NCBI GenBank assembly: GCA_963714325.1
Contig: CAVQOB010000020.1
Location: 1 to 64,000, forward strand
DNA length: 64,000 bases
From: CAVQOB01 sp963714325
GTDB lineage: Bacteria > Pseudomonadota > Alphaproteobacteria > Rhizobiales > Hyphomicrobiaceae
Direction of reading: 5' to 3'
A program made the position numbers and the translations under genes. Under the pieces are notes generated by a model. It saw nothing but the letters and a program-made list of their open reading frames with translations, was not told the DNA's origin and made no database searches. Below are positions 1 to 8,079 of this stretch, one piece after another (the first letter of the stretch is position 1; every line of letters begins with the position of its first letter).

Positions 1-333
1 CCGCGCCCAAGCTGTCATGTGTGGACGGCGCTGTGGATGCAAGGGTTTTCTGATGCGATGGCTTGCGGTCGGGTGCAGTCATGTGTCCGGCCTGTTGGTG
101 CGGCACATTTGGCTGCTGGCCCTGCTGTGATCCGCGATCGGCTCCTCATCATCCCGACAGGCTCGTCCCCGGAAGTGTGGGGCGTACGCCTGTGACGACG
201 GTCAGGTTTTGCCGGTCGACGAACGACCCTATCGCCATCACGCCATCATCACCCCCGCAACGTCGCACGCCTTTCAGCGTATTCGATCGAATCTGTTGTC
301 TGCGGCTCGCGCCGCGCATGCTTCTCGACAGTC
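1..333. other. Flank of the IS110 element, no gene recognised
   Basis: These bases lie downstream of the transposase remnant on the minus strand. I see no convincing coding sequence, RNA or terminator. The one short open frame here has the low-complexity composition expected of a shadow frame. Part of the stretch may be the non-coding end of the insertion sequence, but no terminal inverted repeat could be matched by eye, so the element boundary is not fixed. Confidence 0.4.
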
Positions 334-1399
334 TTACGCCGGCGCCATGGACGCCGCCGCCAGCGGCCGTTGATAGCTGCCGCCGCGGACCATGATCGCC
401 CAGATGATGCGCGCGGTCTTGTTGGCCAGCGCCACAGCCGCTTTCTTGACCGGCATCTTCGCCAGCAATCGGGTGAGCCAGGGATATTGGTCCGGCCGCG
501 TCCGTGCATGCCGGATCACCGCCATGGCACCGCTGACCAGCAGCTGGCGCAGATAGCGATCGCCTTTCTTGGAGATGCGCGTCTTCTTCGCCTTGCCGCC
601 GCTCTCGTTCTGCGCGGGCACCAGCCCGAGCCAGGCCGCGAAGTGGCGGCCGTTTCGGAACAGCGCCGGATCGGCGACGCGGGCGCGCATGGCGCTGGCG
701 ATGACGACACCGACCGAGGGGATCGTCTGCAGCGCCCGGCTTTGCGCGCTGGCCTTGTGTTCGGCCAACATCGCGGCATCAAGCTTGGCGATCTCGCCGT
801 TGGTCTTCTCGATCGCTGCAATGAAGGCCTCGAGCGCCAACGCCGCCAGCGGCGCCAACGCCGCCTCGCCGTTGCGCACCAGTGCGATCAAGCGCGCCAG
901 GCCTTCATAACCGGTCGCCGCGATGTGGCCGAGTTCGGCGAGATGGCTGCGGAGCGCGTTGATCGACTGCGTGCGCTGGCCGATCAGATGCTGGCGCGCC
1001 GCATGCAACATGCCCAACGCCTGATGCCCAACGCCTGATGCCCAACGCCTGCTGCGCGACCGACTTGACCGGCACGAACGTCATGCTCGGCCGTGTGACC
1101 GCTTCGCAAATGGCGGCAGCATCGGTCGCATCGCTCTTCCCACGCCGGACATAGGCCTTGACGTATTGCGGCGGCATCAACTTGACGGAGTGTCCCGATG
1201 CCGCGAGTTCACGTGCCCAGTGGTGCGACGTGCCGCAGGCCTCCATGCCGACGAGGCACGGTGGCAGCTTGGCAAAGAAAGCATGCATCTGCCCGCGCCG
1301 CAGCGTCTTTGCGACGACGATCCGCCCGTTCGCATCGATGCCATGCACCTGAAAAACAGACTTCGCCAAATCCAACCCGATTGTTGTAAACTCTGCCGT
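334..1399 (-). pseudogene. IS110-family transposase, frame-broken
   Basis: This is a DEDD-type transposase of the IS110/IS1111 family. The amino-terminal half (about 1399 to 1050) holds the RuvC-like motifs: LDLAKSVFQVHG with the first Asp, EACG with the Glu, and SDATDAAAI with the paired Asp. The carboxy-terminal half (1017 to 334) holds the Transposase_20 region around IPSVGVVIAS and the GDRYLRQLL block. The halves are in different frames because a 14-base unit is present about three times at 1012-1051; removing two copies (28 bases) restores QQALGMLHAARQ. The position expected for the start codon, before AEFTTIGLDLAK, reads ACG at 1399-1397 and follows a good GAGAGG ribosome site, so the start codon may be lost too. 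The element is probably immobile unless helped in trans. Confidence 0.85.
1012..1051. repeat. 14-base tandem repeat inside the transposase
   Basis: The unit GCCCAACGCCTGAT occurs at 1012-1025 and 1026-1039, with a 12-base partial copy at 1040-1051. The neighbouring protein sequence makes sense with a single copy, so two units were probably gained. The net 28-base gain shifts the frame by one. Confidence 0.9.
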
Positions 1400-1483
1400 G
1401 GACGGTTCCTCTCGAAGATGATTCGCCTAACAACGATCACCTTCTGGCACTTTTTGATGCCGGTCGAGGCGCCGTCCACCTCA

Positions 1484-1510
1484 TCATCCCGGCATTTATT
1501 GCCGGGATGA
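1484..1510. repeat. Palindromic REP-like element
   Basis: TCATCCCGGC at 1484-1493 is exactly inverted as GCCGGGATGA at 1501-1510, around a 7-base AT-rich loop. No T-run follows, so it is not a typical terminator. It resembles the small dispersed palindromes common in rhizobial genomes. It lies about 85 bases upstream of the transposase start, and IS110-type elements often insert in or beside such palindromes. Confidence 0.5.
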
Positions 1511-1548
1511 CAAGGTACTCAACGTCCGTGACAGAACACTAGAAAACC

Positions 1549-3579
1549 TCAGGCAGCCGCGGTGGTCGATGTATCCACTTGCGGCTTTTTCAACGGCATG
1601 CGGATCGTGAACGTCGCGCCCTTGTCGGGGACTCCGTCGGCATCGATCGATCCGTGATGGCGCTCGACGATCTTGCGGCAGGTGGCGAGACCGACACCGG
1701 TACCCTCATATTCAAGCCGGCCATGCAGCCGCTGAAAGATCTTGAAGATCTGGTCCTTGTAGCGATTGTCGAATCCGATGCCGTTGTCGGCGAGTGTCAT
1801 GACCAGGATCGGCCCGGTCGTTGCGGCCTCAAGGCTGTCGGTCTCGATTTTGGCGTCGATGGTGATGACGGGCGCAACGTCCTTCTTGCGGAACTTGAGT
1901 GCGTTGCCGATGAGGTTCTGCAGCAGCTGGCGCATCTGCGTTGGATCCGACTCGACCGACGGCAACTTGGACGCCGTGATCGTCGCCTTGGTTTCCTCGA
2001 TGCGGATCTGCAGGTCAGAGAGCACGCCCTGCAACGTCTCGCTGAGTGGTACCTCGATATATGGATTGGCCTTGCTGGTGACGCGCGAATAACTGAGCAG
2101 GTCGTTGATCAGGCGGCGCATGCGTCCGGCGGCATGCTGCATGCGGTCGACGAACATCTTGCCTTCTTCGGGCAGCGTTTCGCCGTAACGGCGCATCAGC
2201 CGGTCGCCAAACGCTTCGATCTTGCGCAGCGGCTCTTGCAGGTCGTGCGACGCGACGTAGGCGAACTCCTGCAGCTCCTGGTTCGAGCGCTCGAGTTTCT
2301 TGGTATAGTCCTGCATCTGCGAGTGATGGCGCTCGGTCTCGGTGATGTCCTGATAGGTGGCGATAGTGCCGCCATCAGGCATAGGCTCGTTCATCACGGC
2401 GATCACGCGGCCGTCCTTCAGGCGCTGCTTGATGGTCATGCGCTGTTGCAGGCTCGAGCGCTTCTGACGTTCGGCGATGGCGCGTTCGGCTTCCTCGGCG
2501 GTGTAGTTTCCAAGGCTCGCCGAGTAGCGCATGATTTCGTCCAGCAGGATGCCGGGCTTCACCACCGCATCCGAGAATCCGTACATCTCGAGATAGCGGC
2601 GATTGCACACCGTCAGGCGCTGATCCTTGTCGAACATGCACAGGCCCTGGATCATGTTGTTCAGGGCGACGTCAAAATGACTGTTCTTGGCATGCAGCTG
2701 TTGCGAGATCCGCAGCAAGTCGAGTTCGCGGTGCTTCATCTCGGAGATGTCGGAGCGAATCTTGACGATGCCGCCGTCGGCCGTGCGCTTCTCGTTGATC
2801 AGAACCCAACGGCCATCGCTCATCTGCGCTTCATAGGGCTCGCCGGGGTTCATGTGTCGGCGCAGCCGTTGTGCGAAGTAGCTGTCGGGCGACATGCCTT
2901 TCAACACGTAGCTTCCGCGATCGATGGCCGCACGCAACTTCTCCACGAAGGTGGCACCCGGCATGATGAGATCAGCAATATTGGGATTGAGGTCGACGTA
3001 TTTCTTATTGTAGACGACCAGCCGGTCATCGGCATCGTAGAGTGCAAAACCGTCGGCCATGACGTCAAGGGCATGCATCATGCGGACGCGCGCGGCATCG
3101 GCAATCTGGGAAAACTGTGTGCTGAGGTCGATGCTGCTGACCGGCGCGTCCACCTCGCGGACGGTTTCAACGATCGTGCCGCTTTGCAGTCGGCGGCGGC
3201 GCACTTCGACGACACGCGTACTGGGTGCTGTATAGCGGAATGTGTAACTGGAGCCCGGCTCGAGGCGCGACAGCGCCGTGGCGATCGTCTGTTGGATGAT
3301 CTCGTCTGTCGAGTTCTGGCGCGATAACGACAACCGCATCATATCGACGAGGGTTGTACCCTGACACAACTCTTCAGGCTGATACCCGCACAGCGCCTGA
3401 TAAAGGGCGTTCGCAGCCAGCAGCTTGAGGTCCTGATCGAACAGGGCGAGGCCGACATCAGCCCCGGCCAGTACCGCTGCCAATTCAGCGCTTTCACTTT
3501 GCAACTCACTCACCCGATTGGTTGCAACAGTGGTCGGCAATACTGCAATTTTGGCCGCTGACGATTCCATGGAACGCAC
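1549..3579 (-). CDS. Multi-PAS sensor histidine kinase
   Basis: The 676-residue protein is a sensor kinase without an evident membrane segment, so it probably senses in the cytoplasm. Three PAS-like regions can be seen, near residues 36-100 (GLALFDQDLKLLAAN), 170-280 (GFALYDADDRLVVYN) and 300-410 (GLCMFDKDQRLTVCN). A HisKA domain follows, with phospho-accepting His445 in ASHDLQEPL, then an HATPase_c domain with the N box (NLIGNALKF), DNGIGFD and GTGVGLA. The SHDLQEPLR form of the H box is typical of kinases that signal to stand-alone receivers. A possible partner is the single-domain receiver at 9703, but this is inference. The start lies among closely spaced Met codons at 3579 and 3567. Confidence 0.9.
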   Translation of the reverse strand: MRSMESSAAKIAVLPTTVATNRVSELQSESAELAAVLAGADVGLALFDQDLKLLAANALYQALCGYQPEELCQGTTLVDMMRLSLSRQNSTDEIIQQTIATALSRLEPGSSYTFRYTAPSTRVVEVRRRRLQSGTIVETVREVDAPVSSIDLSTQFSQIADAARVRMMHALDVMADGFALYDADDRLVVYNKKYVDLNPNIADLIMPGATFVEKLRAAIDRGSYVLKGMSPDSYFAQRLRRHMNPGEPYEAQMSDGRWVLINEKRTADGGIVKIRSDISEMKHRELDLLRISQQLHAKNSHFDVALNNMIQGLCMFDKDQRLTVCNRRYLEMYGFSDAVVKPGILLDEIMRYSASLGNYTAEEAERAIAERQKRSSLQQRMTIKQRLKDGRVIAVMNEPMPDGGTIATYQDITETERHHSQMQDYTKKLERSNQELQEFAYVASHDLQEPLRKIEAFGDRLMRRYGETLPEEGKMFVDRMQHAAGRMRRLINDLLSYSRVTSKANPYIEVPLSETLQGVLSDLQIRIEETKATITASKLPSVESDPTQMRQLLQNLIGNALKFRKKDVAPVITIDAKIETDSLEAATTGPILVMTLADNGIGFDNRYKDQIFKIFQRLHGRLEYEGTGVGLATCRKIVERHHGSIDADGVPDKGATFTIRMPLKKPQVDTSTTAAA

Positions 3580-3812
3580 GTCTCACAAATAACAAGGGAC
3601 TGATCAGTAGTTTTTATGGGGCAAACTCGCGAAGAAATGCCTAACATCCCTACTTCAAACGATAAAATTTGCACAAAACCTAGAACGATTTGTTATCAGA
3701 TGTTGACGAACTATTTCAAATCTCTGAAAAGCTATCGTGTAAACTCAACCGCAATATTTGCTTGTCGGTTTTTTAGCATTCCATTCGCATAGTCGGCCAT
3801 CAAACATCGTAA

Positions 3813-4787
3813 ATGCCGATAGGGACTTGGATTATGCTGGCGAGACTATTGGGCGAAGAACGAACGCTTGGCGCGAGCTTGCTTGCCATAGGGGTCGTCG
3901 CAGGGCTGGCGATGCCGGAACTGTGTGCGATGCTGAAGCCCTATGCGTTGATTGGCCTCTTCATGGTCATCATATTCTCACTGGTCCCGTTTGCATCGCT
4001 GCCGCTCAATTCTGTCGTCACCATCGACAAGTCGGTTTGCCGCTTAGTCACCTGGCAACAGATCGTCTTGCCGTGCATCATTATCTCGGCCGGCATCCTC
4101 GCTAGGTTTCCGGACCCTATCCTTGCGATGATGATCGTCACGACGACCGCCGGCTCGGTATTCGCCTCGCCGGCGTTTGCCGAACTGCTGGGGCTCGATC
4201 GCCGATTGGCGTTGCAGTCGATGGTGCTCTCGACGCTCTTCACGCCGATTTCGCTCTACCTGGGCCTGCTTGTTCTGCTGGGATCGAGCGTAGAACTGCA
4301 ATTGTGGCACTACCTTGAGCGCACGGGAATCTTCCTCGCCCTGCCAATCCTGATCTTTCTAGCATACCGCCAAGTGGCGATCCGTCTGCCGGCCAGATCT
4401 AAGCCCGGCATTGAACTGGTCGCGCGCTGGGCGGCGCTGTTCGCACTGTTGGTATTCGGCCTTGGCGTGATGGCCGACCTCTCGGGCGTTCTTCACGAGA
4501 ACCCGCTCAAGGTGGTCTTCTATCTAGGCATAACAACGTTGATGTGCGCCGCCATGCTGGCCATCACAACAATCGTCATGTTTCGCTTTGGACTGACGGC
4601 CGCGCTAACCGGCGGCGTGCTCGCCGCATTCCGCAACGTCGGCCTTGGTTTCGCGTTGATTGGCGATAGCATCAATCCCGATCTGGATATCTACGTTGGC
4701 GTCTCGATGCTGCCGCTGTTTCTAGCCCCGATCGTGCTGCGCATGGTGACCGCAGAACGGTCGACCACGCATTACGTTCCGGCATAA
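3813..4787 (+). CDS. Multi-pass membrane transporter, BASS-like
   Basis: The 324-residue protein is almost entirely hydrophobic, with about nine or ten predicted membrane helices. The carboxy-terminal stretch AAFRNVGLGFALIGD recalls the conserved RNVAL region of bile acid:sodium symporter (BASS)-type carriers, which supports a secondary transporter of organic anions or a related fold. The substrate cannot be read from sequence. It is transcribed divergently from the histidine kinase across a 233-base AT-rich gap and is followed by a strong terminator, so it looks monocistronic. Codon use around 4200-4600 is slightly more AT-rich than in the neighbours. Confidence 0.55.
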   Translation: MPIGTWIMLARLLGEERTLGASLLAIGVVAGLAMPELCAMLKPYALIGLFMVIIFSLVPFASLPLNSVVTIDKSVCRLVTWQQIVLPCIIISAGILARFPDPILAMMIVTTTAGSVFASPAFAELLGLDRRLALQSMVLSTLFTPISLYLGLLVLLGSSVELQLWHYLERTGIFLALPILIFLAYRQVAIRLPARSKPGIELVARWAALFALLVFGLGVMADLSGVLHENPLKVVFYLGITTLMCAAMLAITTIVMFRFGLTAALTGGVLAAFRNVGLGFALIGDSINPDLDIYVGVSMLPLFLAPIVLRMVTAERSTTHYVPA

Positions 4788-4809
4788 TCTCCCCATCCTC
4801 GATTGAAAG

Positions 4810-4843
4810 CGCCGTGACAGCTGTTTCAGCGTCACGGCGTTTT
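4810..4843 (+). terminator. Rho-independent terminator after the transporter
   Basis: CGCCGTGAC at 4810-4818 pairs with GTCACGGCG at 4831-4839. An inner GCTG/CAGC stem extends it past a bulged A, and TTTT follows. It separates the transporter from the operon that begins at 5002. Confidence 0.8.
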
Positions 4844-5001
4844 GCGTTTTGGCATCGGCGCTCCGTTTTCCCGTTTAGGATTTGTTTTCCATAATGATTG
4901 CTTGCGATTTTGAATCAAAGCCAACGCCCGGGCATTAACCGCATTTAGAGAGATACGGACTAGAAAAATACTATCGGAAACTCAGTTCATACCGCGTACT
5001 C

Positions 5002-6540
5002 ATGACCCGTCCCGCACGCAACCTCATTCCGGCCGCTAGAGCCGCACATCCGGCGATCACGGCCATGCCGGCTCGCCCGGTCCAGGTGCGCGTGCCGCAG
5101 CCGGTTGCTGCGTCGCCCGGATCGACGCGCCGCTTTCTGCTGGCGCTGTCGCTGCTGACCGCGTGCGGCGTCGCGGGCGTCGTCTACGGAAATCAGTCGT
5201 TCGCGCCGGAGATGTATGCGCCCGCGGGATCGGCCGAGATCGGCAGCGCGTTGGCGCAAGGTAAAAACGTCGCGCTGTTTGATCTCAACTTCAACATTCG
5301 CGAAGTGCGGGACGCCCAGATTGCCCGCATGCCGACGAAACCGGATGTCGTCGTGCTCGGTGCCAGTCACTGGCAGGAAGCCGACCGGTCGCTGCTGCCG
5401 CACAAAAATTACTATAACGCCCACGTCCATCGCGACTATTACGAGGACATGCTCGGCGTCACCGAGATGTTTCACCGGCATGGCAAGCTGCCGCGCCAGA
5501 TGATCATCTCGATCCGCGACAATCTCTTCACCGATGTGCGGGATCGCAAGGATCACCTCTGGCTTCCTGGTGCGCCCTACGCGCGGACCATGGCACATAA
5601 GCTATCGATCGAGCCGCTGAGCAGCTGGCAGACCCTGCCGGTCCAACGCTGGCGCGAGCTTCTCTCCCTACCGATGTTTTATGGCAATGTCGCGCGATGG
5701 TACCTCGCCGACGAAAAGCCGGACGTCTCATACCGGCAGCAATTTGACGGCCTCGACACGCTGCTGCCTGATGGTTCGATCGTCTGGTCGAAACAACATC
5801 AGCAATTGTTTACCCGCGAGCGCACCGAACGCCTCTCAATTGCGTTTGCCGAACAGAATAGCAAGGCGCCGCCGAAACTCGACGCCAAAGGTATTGCCGC
5901 AATCGACACGCTGCTGGCGTTCCTCGTGAAGAACAATGTTGAAGTCTATCTCGCTCACCCGCCCTTCAATCCGGACTATTTCGATCGCGTGCGCAACTCG
6001 CCCTATATGGACGGCTTGCGCAAGGTCGAGCAGCTGACGGCCGCTCTCGCCAAGAAATACGGATTGCAGATCATTGGTGGGTTTGATCCGACGAAGGTCG
6101 GATGTACGGCGGACATGTTCATCGACGCCGAGCACTCGAACGCCAATTGCCTGCGTACCGTCTTCGATGAATTCATCGAACTCGATCATTCCTTCCAAGC
6201 GCGCAACATCAATCTTTCGCACGCCAATCCATTGGTCATGCCGACCGTGGAAACGACCGCCGCGGCGCTGGTGGCGTCACTTGGCTACGGCCGTGTCGGG
6301 GTGCCTCAGAGCGTCGAGCCAGCTCTGGTTCAACGCGTTGTGACGCCCATTGATCGCGGCGAGGTGCTGGCATCGCATACATCCGCGCCAAATTCGCCGG
6401 CGCCCGTCGCTCAGCAGGCGTCGCCTCCGAACACCGAACGCGCGATCGCGCGCTCCTTCCGCCCGATCGCAGAGCGTCTCGAGCGGCGCCGCAACAATGA
6501 GCCTGTGCGCCCCCGTATCACCTTCCGGAATGGCAGATAA
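5002..6540 (+). CDS. Membrane-anchored SGNH-like protein, DltD-like role
   Basis: The 512-residue protein has a cytoplasmic tail of about 43 residues, one membrane helix (about 44-63) and a large extracytoplasmic domain. The domain looks SGNH/AlgX-like: the nucleophile region is GASHW with Ser122, and a DxxH pair (Asp375, His378) lies in IDAEHSN. The carboxy-terminal 80 residues are Pro/Ala/Arg-rich and look disordered. In known envelope acylation pathways a protein of this build (DltD, AlgJ/AlgX, PatB) works with an MBOAT protein to move the acyl group to a polymer outside the membrane. Here the MBOAT gene starts 3 bases downstream. No strong ribosome site precedes the start, so a slightly later start is possible. 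The specific acceptor is unknown. Confidence 0.75.
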   Translation: MTRPARNLIPAARAAHPAITAMPARPVQVRVPQPVAASPGSTRRFLLALSLLTACGVAGVVYGNQSFAPEMYAPAGSAEIGSALAQGKNVALFDLNFNIREVRDAQIARMPTKPDVVVLGASHWQEADRSLLPHKNYYNAHVHRDYYEDMLGVTEMFHRHGKLPRQMIISIRDNLFTDVRDRKDHLWLPGAPYARTMAHKLSIEPLSSWQTLPVQRWRELLSLPMFYGNVARWYLADEKPDVSYRQQFDGLDTLLPDGSIVWSKQHQQLFTRERTERLSIAFAEQNSKAPPKLDAKGIAAIDTLLAFLVKNNVEVYLAHPPFNPDYFDRVRNSPYMDGLRKVEQLTAALAKKYGLQIIGGFDPTKVGCTADMFIDAEHSNANCLRTVFDEFIELDHSFQARNINLSHANPLVMPTVETTAAALVASLGYGRVGVPQSVEPALVQRVVTPIDRGEVLASHTSAPNSPAPVAQQASPPNTERAIARSFRPIAERLERRRNNEPVRPRITFRNGR

Positions 6541-6543
6541 GCA

Positions 6544-8064
6544 ATGGCTTTTCACACCTATCAGTTCCTGTTCGGCGTGCTGCCGGCGTGCTACCTCGGC
6601 TTTGTCGTGGCGCATCGCCTCGGCGGCTGGATCGCCGCCTATCACTTTCTAGCGATTGCTTCGCTCGCCTTCTATGCGCAGTTCAGCACGCTGCTGGTTG
6701 CAATTCTGTTTGCGTCGGTGACGGCCAACTATCTCATCGGGGAGCTGTTGATGCGGCTCGCGGACAAGCGTCGTCTCGCCGGTCCAATTTTAATCGCTGG
6801 CATCGCCGCCAACCTTGCGGCCCTCGGCTACTTCAAGTACTCGAACTTCCTCATCGAGATCGCCAACGCGATCTCCGGCAGCGAAATCTCAAGCCTCAAT
6901 CTGATCGTGCCCGTCGGGGTCTCGTTCTTCACGTTCGTCCAGATCGGCTATCTGGTCGAGGCCTACAACGGCCAGGTCGAGCGGCCGGGCTTCGGCCGGT
7001 ATGTGCTGTTCGCAACGTTTCTGCCGTGCGTCACCGCCGGACCGCTGGTCTTGCAGGGTGAATTGCTCGGGCAGATGAAGGAGCGCGACGAGGCCGCACT
7101 CAATTGGCAGCGGCTCGCGGCCGGCCTGACACTGTTCGGGATCGGGCTGTTCAAGAAAGTCGTGCTCTCCGACGCGATTGCTCCCTACGCCAACACCGTC
7201 TTCGATGGGGTCGCCGCCGGACAGACGCCTGATGCACTGGTCGCCTGGATCGGCGCGCTGGCCTATGCGTTGCAGCTGTACTTCGATTTTTCCGGCTATT
7301 CCGACATGGCCATCGGCATCGGCTTCATGTTCGGTTTGAAGCTGCCGCTGAACTTCGATTCTCCCTTCAAAGCGACGTCGATCTCAGAATTCTGGCGGCG
7401 CTGGCACATGACGATGACGCGGTTCTTCACCACGTACATCTACACACCGCTGGCGATGCGCGGGATGCGCAACGCGCTGACACGGCGCCATGGCCAATTG
7501 CATCGCCTGCTCGCAACCACGGCCGTCCCCGCGGTTGTCACCTTCCTGGTGGCCGGCATCTGGCACGGCGCAGGTTGGTCGTTCGTGGTCTACGGTCTCA
7601 TCCACGGCATTGCCATCGCCATCAATCTCATCTGGCGCGAGTACGAGTGCGTCGAGTTCTCGCCACCGACAGCCTGGCTGATGACGATGGCGGTTGTCGT
7701 CAGTGGTCTGGTGGTGTTCCGGGCGCCGGACCTCGGATCAGCCGGCACCCTGCTGCTGCAGATGTGGGGCGGCGAAATCTTCTTCCCATCGGTGGCCAGC
7801 AATCTCACGCTGCAGGTCGATCTGCGATCAGCCGTCGCCCTCATCATTCTGCTCGGCGCGATTGTGCTGCTGATGCCGAACAGCCAGCAGATCATGCATC
7901 ACGCCTGGCCAACCAGCGACAGCAAGCCGAAGTCCACGCCACTGGACGCCGGTCTGTTGACCTGGAAGCCGACAATCGGACGGTCGATCGCCGTCGCGTT
8001 CACCTGGTGCGTTGCACTGACGTCGATCGGGGCCACTTCAACATTCCTCTACTACCAGTTCTAA
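6544..8064 (+). CDS. MBOAT-family O-acyltransferase, AlgI/DltB-like
   Basis: The 506-residue multi-pass membrane protein carries the MBOAT signatures: the YFDFSGYSDMAIG region, FWRRWHMT, and the catalytic His341 in GIWHGAGWS. Members of this family pass acyl groups from a cytoplasmic thioester donor across the membrane to an envelope polymer. The protein ends in FLYYQF (residues 501-506), the aromatic/tyrosine tail type seen at the end of AlgI and related to the acyl-carrying end of the Gram-positive microprotein DltX. Adjacent genes supply a carrier protein and a ligase that can charge it, so the donor is probably an aminoacyl-carrier protein rather than acetyl-CoA. The gene starts 3 bases after the previous stop and ends 15 bases before the ligase. 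Confidence 0.9.
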   Translation: MAFHTYQFLFGVLPACYLGFVVAHRLGGWIAAYHFLAIASLAFYAQFSTLLVAILFASVTANYLIGELLMRLADKRRLAGPILIAGIAANLAALGYFKYSNFLIEIANAISGSEISSLNLIVPVGVSFFTFVQIGYLVEAYNGQVERPGFGRYVLFATFLPCVTAGPLVLQGELLGQMKERDEAALNWQRLAAGLTLFGIGLFKKVVLSDAIAPYANTVFDGVAAGQTPDALVAWIGALAYALQLYFDFSGYSDMAIGIGFMFGLKLPLNFDSPFKATSISEFWRRWHMTMTRFFTTYIYTPLAMRGMRNALTRRHGQLHRLLATTAVPAVVTFLVAGIWHGAGWSFVVYGLIHGIAIAINLIWREYECVEFSPPTAWLMTMAVVVSGLVVFRAPDLGSAGTLLLQMWGGEIFFPSVASNLTLQVDLRSAVALIILLGAIVLLMPNSQQIMHHAWPTSDSKPKSTPLDAGLLTWKPTIGRSIAVAFTWCVALTSIGATSTFLYYQF

Positions 8065-8079
8065 AAAAGGGCAGTCAAA

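Noticed and set aside
1579..3327. A 582-codon open frame on the plus strand, opposite the multi-PAS kinase
   Set aside because: Its protein is His/Arg/Val-rich without motifs, and it mirrors the third-position GC bias of the kinase gene, which has a full set of conserved domains.
3700..3740. A sigma-70 promoter with TTGACG at 3703
   Set aside because: The nearest -10-like hexamer (TATCGT at 3733) is 24 bases away, too far for a standard promoter.
6544..8064. The operon as a plain alginate- or exopolysaccharide-acetylation locus
   Set aside because: MBOAT and SGNH-like proteins alone would fit, but no polymer synthase or export genes are nearby and the tightly linked aaRS-like ligase and carrier protein argue for an aminoacyl donor.
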